A stretch of 57,979 bases of DNA, taken from NCBI GenBank assembly GCA_937858895.1, contig CALLZN010000363.1, forward strand, positions 1 to 57,979, given 5' to 3'. Source of the DNA: an uncultured bacterium. Its GTDB lineage: Bacteria; Planctomycetota; UBA1135; GCA-002748355. The notes beneath the pieces are model-generated. The model searched no databases. It was not told where the DNA came from and worked only from the letters and a program-made list of their open reading frames with translations. Positions 41,911-49,585 of this stretch are shown one piece after another. Position 1 is the first letter of the stretch. Every line of letters begins with the position of its first letter. The position numbers and the translations under genes were made by a program.

Positions 41911-43664
41911 GACGCCGCCTGACTTCGAAGCGCTTGCTGCCGCGCCTGCTGACAGGCATCCTGGCCCTGACCCTCTGCTCCGCGGCCGCAATCTGGTTCT
42001 TGCGCAAGCCGCTGCTCCGAGAGCGCTTCGCTCGAGCCACGCTCCTCGCGCTCGGAGAGAGTATCGGCGGCGATGTCACTTGCGGCAGCATCAGCGGCGA
42101 TCCCTTCGGCACCTTGCGGCTCGACGACGTGCGCACGACTGGGGCACGCTGGTCGCAAGGCATCGCACTCGACGTCGCTTCCAGCAGCATCGAGGTCGAC
42201 ATCTCAGTGGCCCCGCTGCTGAGCGAGGCTGCCGGGAGCGCGGCGGATCGCTTCGTTTGGCGTATCGCCCACGCAACGCTCGAAGTGACGAGCGCCGACA
42301 GGGCGACAGGGGACCAAGAGCAGCATGGAGCAGCCGCGCTCCAAAGTAAATCGACCAAGCTCGATGAGGTCTTGGCACTCGCACCGCCGAGCTTCGAGGT
42401 TCTCGTCGATCACCTCATGCTCGTGATCGACGGTCACCGTTGCAGCCTGCAGGACGTCGTCATTACGAGGTCTCCCATCGGTCTCGTCGTCAAGCTCGCT
42501 GAGGTTCGCAGCGCCGACGTCGCCTGCAAGCACGTCGAAGTCGAGATCACGCACGCCGCTCTTGCTGAGGACTTGAAGGCTTGTGCGGCGGCGTTCCGTT
42601 GCCGCGCTGAGGCGATCGAGGGACCGCGCTTCGTCGCCGGTCACACACGCGCCGACTTCCGCCTCGCGGACGCGGAGCTTCATGTCGATGCCTTCGAGAT
42701 CGGGGGACTTGCAGCGACCCGTAGTGGGTCCGATTCCAACCTTCGCCTCGAAGGGCACGGCCGCATCGACTTGCCGCGAGGCCGCGCGCGCCGCGTCTAC
42801 CGCGTCCATTGGGACGTCCTCGGCTCTGTCGCCGCCTCGCTCGCACCGGCGCTCGTCAGTGCTTGCCTGCCAAGGATGCTGCCGCGCCACAACCAGGACG
42901 CGCTCGGAGCAGCACGTCTCTCGAGCGCAGGGAGCATCAAGCTCCCGATCGCGAGCACCGGCGGCGAAGAGGAATACCTCGCAGGTCACGCCAAGATCGA
43001 CTTCGACGGTCTGACTTTGCCGAGCATCGTCGAAGGAGGGCACATCGCAGCCGAAGTCGAGATCGACGGCTCTGGTGCCCTGATCTTCAAGCGGACATCG
43101 CTGCGCCACGGAAAACGCCAAGTCATCGCGATCCGAGGCCGCTATCCGCTCCACAAGTACGGGCGCCCGGATCTCCGCGTGGATGTCGACATCGACCGCG
43201 TCGGCGCCCTTTGGAGCTACATCGATGCACCAATACGGGAACGCCTCGGCGACGGCGCGCTGCGCGCTTCGATCCGCCTGCGCGGCGAGAAGCGCGATCC
43301 GCAGGTGCGGGTCGAAGCAAGCTTCACCGGCACAAGGGCCAGCGCTGCCCTCGCGCTGAAGGGCACGGCCGCGAAGATCGAAGTCGACAACTTCGAATGC
43401 CGTGTTCGCGACGCGACGTGGATCGCCTTCGGAACTCTGCCGCTGGCGATCCAACCGGGGATCGAATGGGGCGAAACCTTCGCGAAGATCGAAGCCAGCA
43501 CTGACCTGCGCGGCCTGCGTGTTGTCGGCGTTGCATTCGCAGGCGAGCAGTGCCTCGTTCACACCGGTCGCCTGAGGCCGGGTCCGCGTCCCTTCTATCC
43601 AGACTTCTCGAGCACCGTGATCGGCAATCCTTGCCTTGCGGCGAGGACCTTCAAGTGGCCATGA
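41907..43664 (+). CDS. Short AsmA/TamB-like envelope protein
   Basis: 585 residues from ATG 41907, coupled to cca (ATGA). One N-terminal membrane helix (about 12-33, LLTGILALTLCSAAAIWFL), then the signature opening of the AsmA/TamB group: GGDVTCGSISGDPFGTLRLDDVRTTGA, followed by repeated beta strands of a lipid-transport groove (IRLRGEKRDPQVRVEASFTG). TamB is usually over 1000 residues; this one ends early without the C-terminal DUF490 core, and the TamA-like gene starts 12 bases later, so it is natively short, not cut by a frameshift within the window. Likely spans periplasm partially, feeding the barrel. Confidence 0.7.
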   Translation: MRRRLTSKRLLPRLLTGILALTLCSAAAIWFLRKPLLRERFARATLLALGESIGGDVTCGSISGDPFGTLRLDDVRTTGARWSQGIALDVASSSIEVDISVAPLLSEAAGSAADRFVWRIAHATLEVTSADRATGDQEQHGAAALQSKSTKLDEVLALAPPSFEVLVDHLMLVIDGHRCSLQDVVITRSPIGLVVKLAEVRSADVACKHVEVEITHAALAEDLKACAAAFRCRAEAIEGPRFVAGHTRADFRLADAELHVDAFEIGGLAATRSGSDSNLRLEGHGRIDLPRGRARRVYRVHWDVLGSVAASLAPALVSACLPRMLPRHNQDALGAARLSSAGSIKLPIASTGGEEEYLAGHAKIDFDGLTLPSIVEGGHIAAEVEIDGSGALIFKRTSLRHGKRQVIAIRGRYPLHKYGRPDLRVDVDIDRVGALWSYIDAPIRERLGDGALRASIRLRGEKRDPQVRVEASFTGTRASAALALKGTAAKIEVDNFECRVRDATWIAFGTLPLAIQPGIEWGETFAKIEASTDLRGLRVVGVAFAGEQCLVHTGRLRPGPRPFYPDFSSTVIGNPCLAARTFKWP

Positions 43665-43676
43665 TCGCCCTCGAAC

Positions 43677-45755
43677 ATGACTCGACATCGACGACGCCGT
43701 GGGCTTTGGGTCGCCTGTGCCCTGCTCGCTTCTTGCCAAGGCACGCGCAGCCTTCGCTTCTCGGGCGGCGCGGACAAGGAGCCGCTCGTGGTCGACTTCG
43801 TCGGCAGCAAGGCCTTCGACACGCAGGTCCTTGGGCGACGACTCGGTGAGGATTTTGAGCGCGGAGTCCTGAAGCTCTCGACGCTACTCGACAGTGAAAC
43901 GCGTGACGCCGCTTCGATCGATGCGGCCAAGGCCGACTTGTGCGAGCAGCTGCGCAAGTTGCTCGTCTCCGAAGGTTATCCCGAAGCGCAGGTCACGCTC
44001 CGCCTCGAGGATGAGCGTGCGACGCGCACGCTGACGTTTTCACTGCGCGAGGGCCAGCAGCTTCGAGTCGAGGCAGTCGACTTGACCGGCAACAAGAGCT
44101 TGACGGCTGCCGAGTTGACGGGACCCTGGTTCGAGCGCAGGCGCGGCCTCGAAGGCGGCGACGCGCCGCCCTTCGTCGCGACCGAAATTGATGCACTCGC
44201 CAAAGAAATCGCTGCACGCTACCAAGCGGCGGGCTACCTCGAGGCCACGACCTCGACCCCGCAAGTCGTGCGGAGCGGCGCTTCTCCGCTCGTGACCGTG
44301 GCCATCACGGTCACCGAAGGACCGCTCTACACGATCCTGCGCACGCGCGTCGATCGTTCACTCGCCGCTGCCCTCGGCGAAGAACTGCCATCGGGTCTCG
44401 ACGGCAAGCCCTTCTCGACGTCCGAGGTCGAGAACTATCGACGCGAACTCATGCGGCGCCTGCGCGAGCGCGGCCACGCGGATCCGAGCACTTCGGTCGT
44501 GCTCGGCGCCGTCGAAGAGCAGAACGGTGTCGATGTCCTGGTCCGCGGCGAAGCCGGGCCGATCCGCGAGATCGGCGCCGTCACGGTTCGCGGTAACAAG
44601 AAGATCCGCGCCGACAATATCCTCGCGACCGCGGGCCTCTCCGTCGGCGAGACCTTCCGTGGCAGCGCAGAAGACAGGGCCTTGCAGCGCTTGCACGCGA
44701 GCAACAACTTCGCGCGCATCAAGGTGCTGCACGAGGACGCGGAGGATGGACGGCTCGCCGTCGTCTTCGAGGTCGTCGAGATGGAGCGTCCGCCGCTCGA
44801 CATCGAGGTCGGCTACGGCAGCTACGTCCGGGCGCGTGTCGGCCTACGCGTCGACGTCGAGAACTTCGCCGCAACTGGGCTCGACCTGAGGACGCTGGGT
44901 GAAGTGCACTCTCGCGGGCACGTCGTCTCGGCGTCGATCGCCCGGCGCGAGCTCTTCGAGAACACCAGAGTCGCCCTCGGTCTCGCCCATACGCGGCGAC
45001 GCCAACCGTCGTTCTCCGACCAAGTCCTCGCCGCCGAGCTCGCGTTTCAATATTCGCTCGGCTCAACGTCCGAGTTGAGCGCTGGCTATCGCTTCGAGGA
45101 CCACGGCAACTCATGGTCGGATACGAAGCAAGCCGACCTCGACCTGGCCGACCATGAGCGCAGCGTTGTCTTCGCTGACTGGAAGACCGTCGATCGCGAC
45201 CACCCGGTGCGCAGCTTCGATGGCTACAAGGCGAAGCTAGGCCTCGAATGGAGCGAGGCTTCGCTCGGCGGCGACGTCGACCTGCTCGCCGTTGGTGTCG
45301 ACATCGCTCGCTGGATGAGGCTCGGTGATCGAGTCGCGGTCAGCGCACGCTGGCGCAGCGGACTCCTCTGGTCGAAGAGCAGCGCGGCGATTCCGATACA
45401 ACACCGCATGTTCGCTGGTGGCGAGGATAGCGTCCGTTCGTTTCGCGAAGATCGCCTCGGTCCGAAGGACGCCGACGGCGAGTCGATCGGCGGTGAGTAT
45501 CGCAACGTCTTCAACCTCGAAGGCCGCTTCGTCCTCGATGATCCCTTCGACTTGATCGTCTTCGCCGATGCAGGCAACGTCGGGCGTCGTGCCGAGGACT
45601 TCGACCTGGACGGGATGCGCTACGCCGTCGGCCTCGGCCTCCAGTACTTGGCTCCTGTTCAACTGCCGCTCCGGCTGGATTTTGCCGTCAATCCTGATCG
45701 TCGAAGTGGCGAAGAAGTCTGGGTCCTTCACTTACGCATCGGCCTGCTCGACTGA
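43677..45755 (+). CDS. TamA/BamA-like outer membrane barrel with lipobox
   Basis: 692 residues, ATG 43677. The N-terminus MTRHRRRRGLWVACALLASC fits a lipoprotein signal (L-A-S-C), unusual for an Omp85 protein. About three POTRA domains: 35-110, 120-220 (LREGQQLRVEAVDLTGNKSL) and 265-355 (GAVTVRGNKKIRADNILATAGL). The C-terminal barrel (about 370-692) contains the loop-6 motif VRSF (583-586, for VRGF) and closes with LHLRIGLLD. BamA folds outer membrane proteins; TamA works with TamB. The adjacent TamB-like gene favours TamA. If the cysteine is lipidated, the POTRA end would be anchored. Confidence 0.85.
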   Translation: MTRHRRRRGLWVACALLASCQGTRSLRFSGGADKEPLVVDFVGSKAFDTQVLGRRLGEDFERGVLKLSTLLDSETRDAASIDAAKADLCEQLRKLLVSEGYPEAQVTLRLEDERATRTLTFSLREGQQLRVEAVDLTGNKSLTAAELTGPWFERRRGLEGGDAPPFVATEIDALAKEIAARYQAAGYLEATTSTPQVVRSGASPLVTVAITVTEGPLYTILRTRVDRSLAAALGEELPSGLDGKPFSTSEVENYRRELMRRLRERGHADPSTSVVLGAVEEQNGVDVLVRGEAGPIREIGAVTVRGNKKIRADNILATAGLSVGETFRGSAEDRALQRLHASNNFARIKVLHEDAEDGRLAVVFEVVEMERPPLDIEVGYGSYVRARVGLRVDVENFAATGLDLRTLGEVHSRGHVVSASIARRELFENTRVALGLAHTRRRQPSFSDQVLAAELAFQYSLGSTSELSAGYRFEDHGNSWSDTKQADLDLADHERSVVFADWKTVDRDHPVRSFDGYKAKLGLEWSEASLGGDVDLLAVGVDIARWMRLGDRVAVSARWRSGLLWSKSSAAIPIQHRMFAGGEDSVRSFREDRLGPKDADGESIGGEYRNVFNLEGRFVLDDPFDLIVFADAGNVGRRAEDFDLDGMRYAVGLGLQYLAPVQLPLRLDFAVNPDRRSGEEVWVLHLRIGLLD

Positions 45756-45822
45756 CACGACCGATTCCGACTGACTCGTTGCATTCCTCCTTGGGTGCGC
45801 CGTTGTGGCGCATGGATTGAAA

Positions 45823-45828
45823 AAGGAG
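45823..45828 (+). promoter_or_regulatory. Strong ribosome binding site
   Basis: aaggag, 6 bases before ATG 45835. It selects this start over the in-frame codon at 45805. Confidence 0.75.
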
Positions 45829-45834
45829 AACGAG

Positions 45835-46629
45835 ATGAATGGCATCCCAGTCAAGCTCGCCGCGGCTCTCACGGCAATCATGGTGACCGCCTCATGTAGC
45901 GTGCACCATGATCGCTTCACCAGTCGGGGAGACGTCGTCGAAGTGTCGTGCTCGAGCGTGTCCGTTCGCAGTGACAAGGTCGGCACGTCGATCGACCTGA
46001 CGAACATCAACATCACACCAAAGAGCGGACGTAAGGCGTGTGAAGTCAAGATCTGCATCGAGGCCGACACCAACGGCAACGGCACGATCGAAGACAGCGA
46101 ACGCAAGTGCATCTACGACAAGTCCGGCAGCTTCGTCGGCTTCAGCAAGCAGCGCATTTCGTTCAAGGTCAATGAGCAAATCGAGAGCGCAAAGCTGGTC
46201 ATCGAAGCGCGCGACTGCGACCGCCTCTTGGACGAGCCGGACCGACACGTGATCTCGATCGACCGCGATGGCATGCACCGCCTCGATCGCGACCGTCCCT
46301 ACTCGGTCACGTTCGCCGCTGGGCGCGCGCGCACTCACTACGTCGAGGTCCTGCCGACGGGAGGCGGAAGCGCTCAGCTCACCATCGGTGACGTGCAGTC
46401 ACGCGGTGGCGTCCTCACGGGCCTGGGACGGAAAGGCGCGCCGGACTTCATGGCCGCCTTGGTCTTCATCGACGACGCCCTCCTGACGGTCCTCACCGGC
46501 CCTGGTCCTGCGAGCATCTCGATTCCCAAAGTCAGCTCACCGATCGGCAAGGTGCGCATCGTGACCTTCGATCGCGCCTTCACGCGCTGCGCAGACATCG
46601 AGCTTCTTGGGTCACGACTGAGACTCTGA
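45835..46629 (+). CDS. Putative lipoprotein with EF-hand-like loop
   Basis: 264 residues from ATG 45835. N-terminus MNGIPVKLAAALTAIMVTASC resembles a lipoprotein signal, but the residue at -3 is Thr, so lipidation is tentative. The segment EADTNGNGTIEDSERK contains a canonical 12-residue EF-hand calcium loop (D1, N3, N5, G6, I8, E12). The rest is beta-rich with paired cysteines (EVSCSS, ACEVKICIEAD, RKCIYD, ARDCDRLL, TRCADIEL). Not recognised. Separate from the TamA operon by 79 bases and convergent with the next gene. Confidence 0.7.
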   Translation: MNGIPVKLAAALTAIMVTASCSVHHDRFTSRGDVVEVSCSSVSVRSDKVGTSIDLTNINITPKSGRKACEVKICIEADTNGNGTIEDSERKCIYDKSGSFVGFSKQRISFKVNEQIESAKLVIEARDCDRLLDEPDRHVISIDRDGMHRLDRDRPYSVTFAAGRARTHYVEVLPTGGGSAQLTIGDVQSRGGVLTGLGRKGAPDFMAALVFIDDALLTVLTGPGPASISIPKVSSPIGKVRIVTFDRAFTRCADIELLGSRLRL

Positions 46630-46644
46630 GCACGCGTGCGTCAG

Positions 46645-46657
46645 CGCGATTGTCGCG
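46645..46657. terminator. Weak hairpin between convergent genes
   Basis: cgcga-ttg-tcgcg, five base pairs, between the stops at 46629 and 46663. Preceded by the palindrome gcacgcgtgc. No T-tract. Confidence 0.3.
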
Positions 46658-46662
46658 AGGGC

Positions 46663-47679
46663 TCAACCCTTGCGGCAGTCGACGCTGATGCCGTTCGTCG
46701 ATTGAACGACGATGTTGCCGCCGCCGAGCGAGAGCACGACGTTTTGACCGTAGAACTTGCCTTCGAAGTCCTTCGGGAGATTGAAGCGATCCGACGTTGC
46801 ACCGCGGGCGCCAACGACTTGGCTGACCATGATCAGCGGCTGCGTGTAGAGGTAACAACGCGTCCCAGGGAATGGAACATTGATGGCCGTACCGCCGAGC
46901 ACAAGGACGGCAACGCCTCGCGGCGTGGCATTCGTCGTCGTAAAGGTCAGGACATCGCCGCTCGGCTCAACGCTCTCGCTCGCCGCGAGCACAGGTCCGC
47001 ATCCAGTGCCTACGTTCGCAAAAGTGCAACGTCCGGTGTTGCCGCCAGTCGGAATAATGTCGATCGCGAGAGTTCCGTTGTAGCTACTCGACCCGGACGC
47101 GCCGGTCGTGGCCAGACCTTCCGTTTTCATGCCGATGACGAGCCCCGCGGCCGTGGCTGTGAGTTGCCAGCGCATGGTTGCGGGAGTCGTCGAGAGCTTG
47201 GCGGACCAGTCGGGCCGGCCGTTGTTGTCGATATCGACTTCGGCGCTGACCGCGGACGTGCCCTGCATCGAGCCGCTGAGCGTGGCGATGACGTTGAACT
47301 TCGCTCCAGACTGGGCCGGGTAACGTACGACGATGCTGTGCGCACCCGGAACATAGCTTTGCGAACTATTGGAAGCGCTCGTGCCAGCGCTCGAGTTCGG
47401 CGAGTCGACCTGGGCAACTTCTTGCAGGTTGACCGTCGTCTGCGTCGAGTTCGAAAAGAGCGTCGCATAGGTCGTCGCGCCAGCCTGCCGCAGTTGTGAA
47501 GTCACGGTCATGGGGAGCCGCACTCGCATCGACGCCGCAATGAAGCTGAAGTCGGACGAGTTCGCTTGGCGCGCGAAAGACGCCACGTTCGACCCGGTTT
47601 CAACCGTGGTCTGGGCCTGGAGACCTGAGGTGAGGACGGCGAGCGAGCAAACGGATGCAACGAGATAGCTAGACTTCAC
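46663..47679 (-). CDS. Secreted protein with exported module
   Basis: 338 residues from GTG 47679 with aggag about 9 bases upstream. Signal peptide MKSSYLVASVCSLAVLTSGLQAQ. A beta-sandwich region carries DIDNNGRPDWSAK, a calcium-loop-like motif. The C-terminal 120 residues (GTGCGPVLAAS ... GTRCYLYTQPLIM ... RFNLPKDFEGKFYGQNVVLSL ... STNGISVDC) follow the same order as the proteins at 2126 and 49069: G-S/T-G-C, a second C with aromatic neighbours, then P-x-D-x-x-G ... Q ... S/T-N. Function unknown; exported. Divergent from 47858. Confidence 0.75.
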   Translation of the reverse strand: MKSSYLVASVCSLAVLTSGLQAQTTVETGSNVASFARQANSSDFSFIAASMRVRLPMTVTSQLRQAGATTYATLFSNSTQTTVNLQEVAQVDSPNSSAGTSASNSSQSYVPGAHSIVVRYPAQSGAKFNVIATLSGSMQGTSAVSAEVDIDNNGRPDWSAKLSTTPATMRWQLTATAAGLVIGMKTEGLATTGASGSSSYNGTLAIDIIPTGGNTGRCTFANVGTGCGPVLAASESVEPSGDVLTFTTTNATPRGVAVLVLGGTAINVPFPGTRCYLYTQPLIMVSQVVGARGATSDRFNLPKDFEGKFYGQNVVLSLGGGNIVVQSTNGISVDCRKG

Positions 47680-47857
47680 AGTGACTCCTGTTGGAACCTC
47701 GAGAGTGAAAACTCAGGGGAGGGGCAGCGCCATCCTACCGCCCGCATCTACGGGTGCGGCCTCCATCGGGAGATGATTGTCAGAAAGCGGTCACATCGTC
47801 GGGCGCGCCTCCGCTTCGAGGAGGTCAACGCAACCACTCAGCTTCGAAGGAGACGCC

Positions 47858-49039
47858 ATGAGACTTCACCGCACTACCCTGTTCGTCGCGTTCGTTCTCG
47901 GCATCCACGCCGCCACCACCGCCCAGAAGAGTCAATGCCTCCGGTTTGAAGTCCCTGCTGGCCAGACCGCAACAGGGACCACGTCCGACAACGCCAAGTC
48001 GCAGTTTGGCGTGAGCATCGGCGGCATCGGTATGGTGTCGATCGATGTGCCCAAGGGCGCAACTTCCAAGGACATCGTCGATGCGCTCGTCGACAAGCTC
48101 ACGAAAGAGGGCTACAAGATCCGCCGAGACGGAGACCATGCGTTCTATGTCGAGGAGGGCCCCAACGGCACGCCTATCGAAAAGGGAGGCGGCATGGGCG
48201 GCACGGACACGGGTGTCAATTCCTTGGGCACCAAGATCGTCCCCAAGAAAAATGCCAAGAAGAAGCAGAACGGCGGCATCTTCGGGAAACCCAGGGCAAA
48301 GAAGAAGGACGCCAAGGCGACCGCAACCGGGCGCATCCAGATCGACGTCGAGGTCGAGATCATCCAAGGCAACACGAAAGTGCGCGTGCACGTGCAGGTC
48401 GTCGTCCCAGTATTTCCAGGCGACACCCAAGCGGACATCGAGCAACGAGTACGCAAAGAGCTGCAGGCAAAAGGCCTGAGCCCGCGCAGCGTCACCGTTC
48501 CGTCCAATCTCGATGCAAAGACCCAACTCGAGTGCTTCGGACTCGACCGAACACTGCAAGGGGACCCGATCCTCGGAGTCGCCTGCACGATGCTCCTGCC
48601 TCCCGAATTCTATTGGCCCATGGAGTGCTTCACCGGCACGACGCCAATCTTTGGAATCACGAACGAAGGCCTTGGCAGCCAAGCTCGCGCGCCGTGGATC
48701 TACGGCGGAGATCCCTTCTTGGGGACTCTGTGGCCGCTCTTCGTCGAGGTCGGTCCTCGGCCCGTCATTGCTGGCATCTTCCTGAGCCCGCAACGCGCTG
48801 AACTAGAGATTCCGCGCTTCGGTCCAGAAGCGTGGCTCCTGGTGGATCCTCTGGGGAGCATCCTCCTGCCGATGCCCGCACCGAGCCTCGGCCGCACCCA
48901 AGTGCAGCTTCCCCTGCCGCCTGATCCCCTGCTTGGAGGCGTCGACCTCATGTTCCAAGCGGTCGTACTCGATGTCGGTACGATCCAGTTCGACACAACG
49001 GATCGCCTCGTCGTTCGACCGATTCCGATCGGCCGCTGA
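47858..49039 (+). CDS. Secreted protein, Lys-rich middle
   Basis: 393 residues from ATG 47858 with gaaggag 5-11 bases upstream. Signal peptide MRLHRTTLFVAFVLGIHAATTAQ. After two similar beta segments (VSIDVPKGATSKDIVDALVDKLTKEGYKI and VVVPVFPGDTQADIEQRVRKELQAKGL, which look like one repeated unit of about 50 residues) there is a basic stretch (KKNAKKKQNGG, AKKKDAKA). The C-terminal part has PLPPDPLLGGVDLMFQAVVLD, the same pattern as PVPNDTRL ... Q at 2126. Its stop lies 29 bases from the stop of the convergent gene at 49069. Function unknown. Confidence 0.72.
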   Translation: MRLHRTTLFVAFVLGIHAATTAQKSQCLRFEVPAGQTATGTTSDNAKSQFGVSIGGIGMVSIDVPKGATSKDIVDALVDKLTKEGYKIRRDGDHAFYVEEGPNGTPIEKGGGMGGTDTGVNSLGTKIVPKKNAKKKQNGGIFGKPRAKKKDAKATATGRIQIDVEVEIIQGNTKVRVHVQVVVPVFPGDTQADIEQRVRKELQAKGLSPRSVTVPSNLDAKTQLECFGLDRTLQGDPILGVACTMLLPPEFYWPMECFTGTTPIFGITNEGLGSQARAPWIYGGDPFLGTLWPLFVEVGPRPVIAGIFLSPQRAELEIPRFGPEAWLLVDPLGSILLPMPAPSLGRTQVQLPLPPDPLLGGVDLMFQAVVLDVGTIQFDTTDRLVVRPIPIGR

Positions 49040-49062
49040 TCGCAAACGCGAAGGCCTCGGGT

Positions 49063-49091
49063 CTCAGATCAGGCCTGGATCTTGATCTGAG
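49063..49091. terminator. Inverted repeat at a convergent gene end
   Basis: ctcagatca (49063-49071) and tgatctgag (49083-49091) are perfect 9-base arms with an 11-base loop, overlapping the stop of the leftward gene. It could end transcription from both sides. Confidence 0.45.
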
Positions 49092-49530
49092 CGATGACGC
49101 CCAACGGCGCGACACAGGTGCCGCCAAAGGTCGACAAGCAGCCGCCTTGCACGCAGAACGTACCGCCGATGAGCATCGTGTCGTTCGGGATCGGCAGGTT
49201 CACACTCGCCGTGATCGGCTTGAAGAAAGACAGATCGATGGGCGCCATCATCGTGCATGGATTCGACTGGCCGCAGCCGAACATCAGGTTCGGGATCGTG
49301 CCACAAGAAAAATTCAGCAGGACGAAGGCAAAGGTACCAGGCGAGTTGCACGGCAGTTGGCTCGCGGCGACGGTCAGTGTCTGGCCGATCTTGGACGAGC
49401 CAACAACCGGTGTGTTGGCGGCGTTCTTGCAGCCCGTGCCGTTCAGGTAAGAAATCTGCGCGCTTGCACCAACGGATAGTGCGAACGTGAACAGGATGGC
49501 GAGGGCTATCGCGACGGCAGACGTTCTCAT
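49069..49530 (-). CDS. Small secreted Cys-rich protein with exported module
   Basis: 153 residues from ATG 49530 (MRTSAVAIALAILFTFALSVGASAQ), signal peptide cut after ASA. The mature part begins LNGTGCKNAANTPVVG and contains GQTLTVAAS, FSCGTIPNLMFGCGQSNPC, then PIPNDTMLIGGTFCVQGGC. Order and motifs match the protein at 2126 (GFGSGC, GQT, PVPNDTRL ... Q), so the two are homologous. Eight or so cysteines suggest disulphides. The frame is open upstream to 49638 but without support. Confidence 0.78.
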   Translation of the reverse strand: MRTSAVAIALAILFTFALSVGASAQISYLNGTGCKNAANTPVVGSSKIGQTLTVAASQLPCNSPGTFAFVLLNFSCGTIPNLMFGCGQSNPCTMMAPIDLSFFKPITASVNLPIPNDTMLIGGTFCVQGGCLSTFGGTCVAPLGVIAQIKIQA

Positions 49531-49585
49531 GCTCGCCAGTATGCGAAGCCGCGTGCTGTCCGACAACCGCGCGGAACGCGTCACC

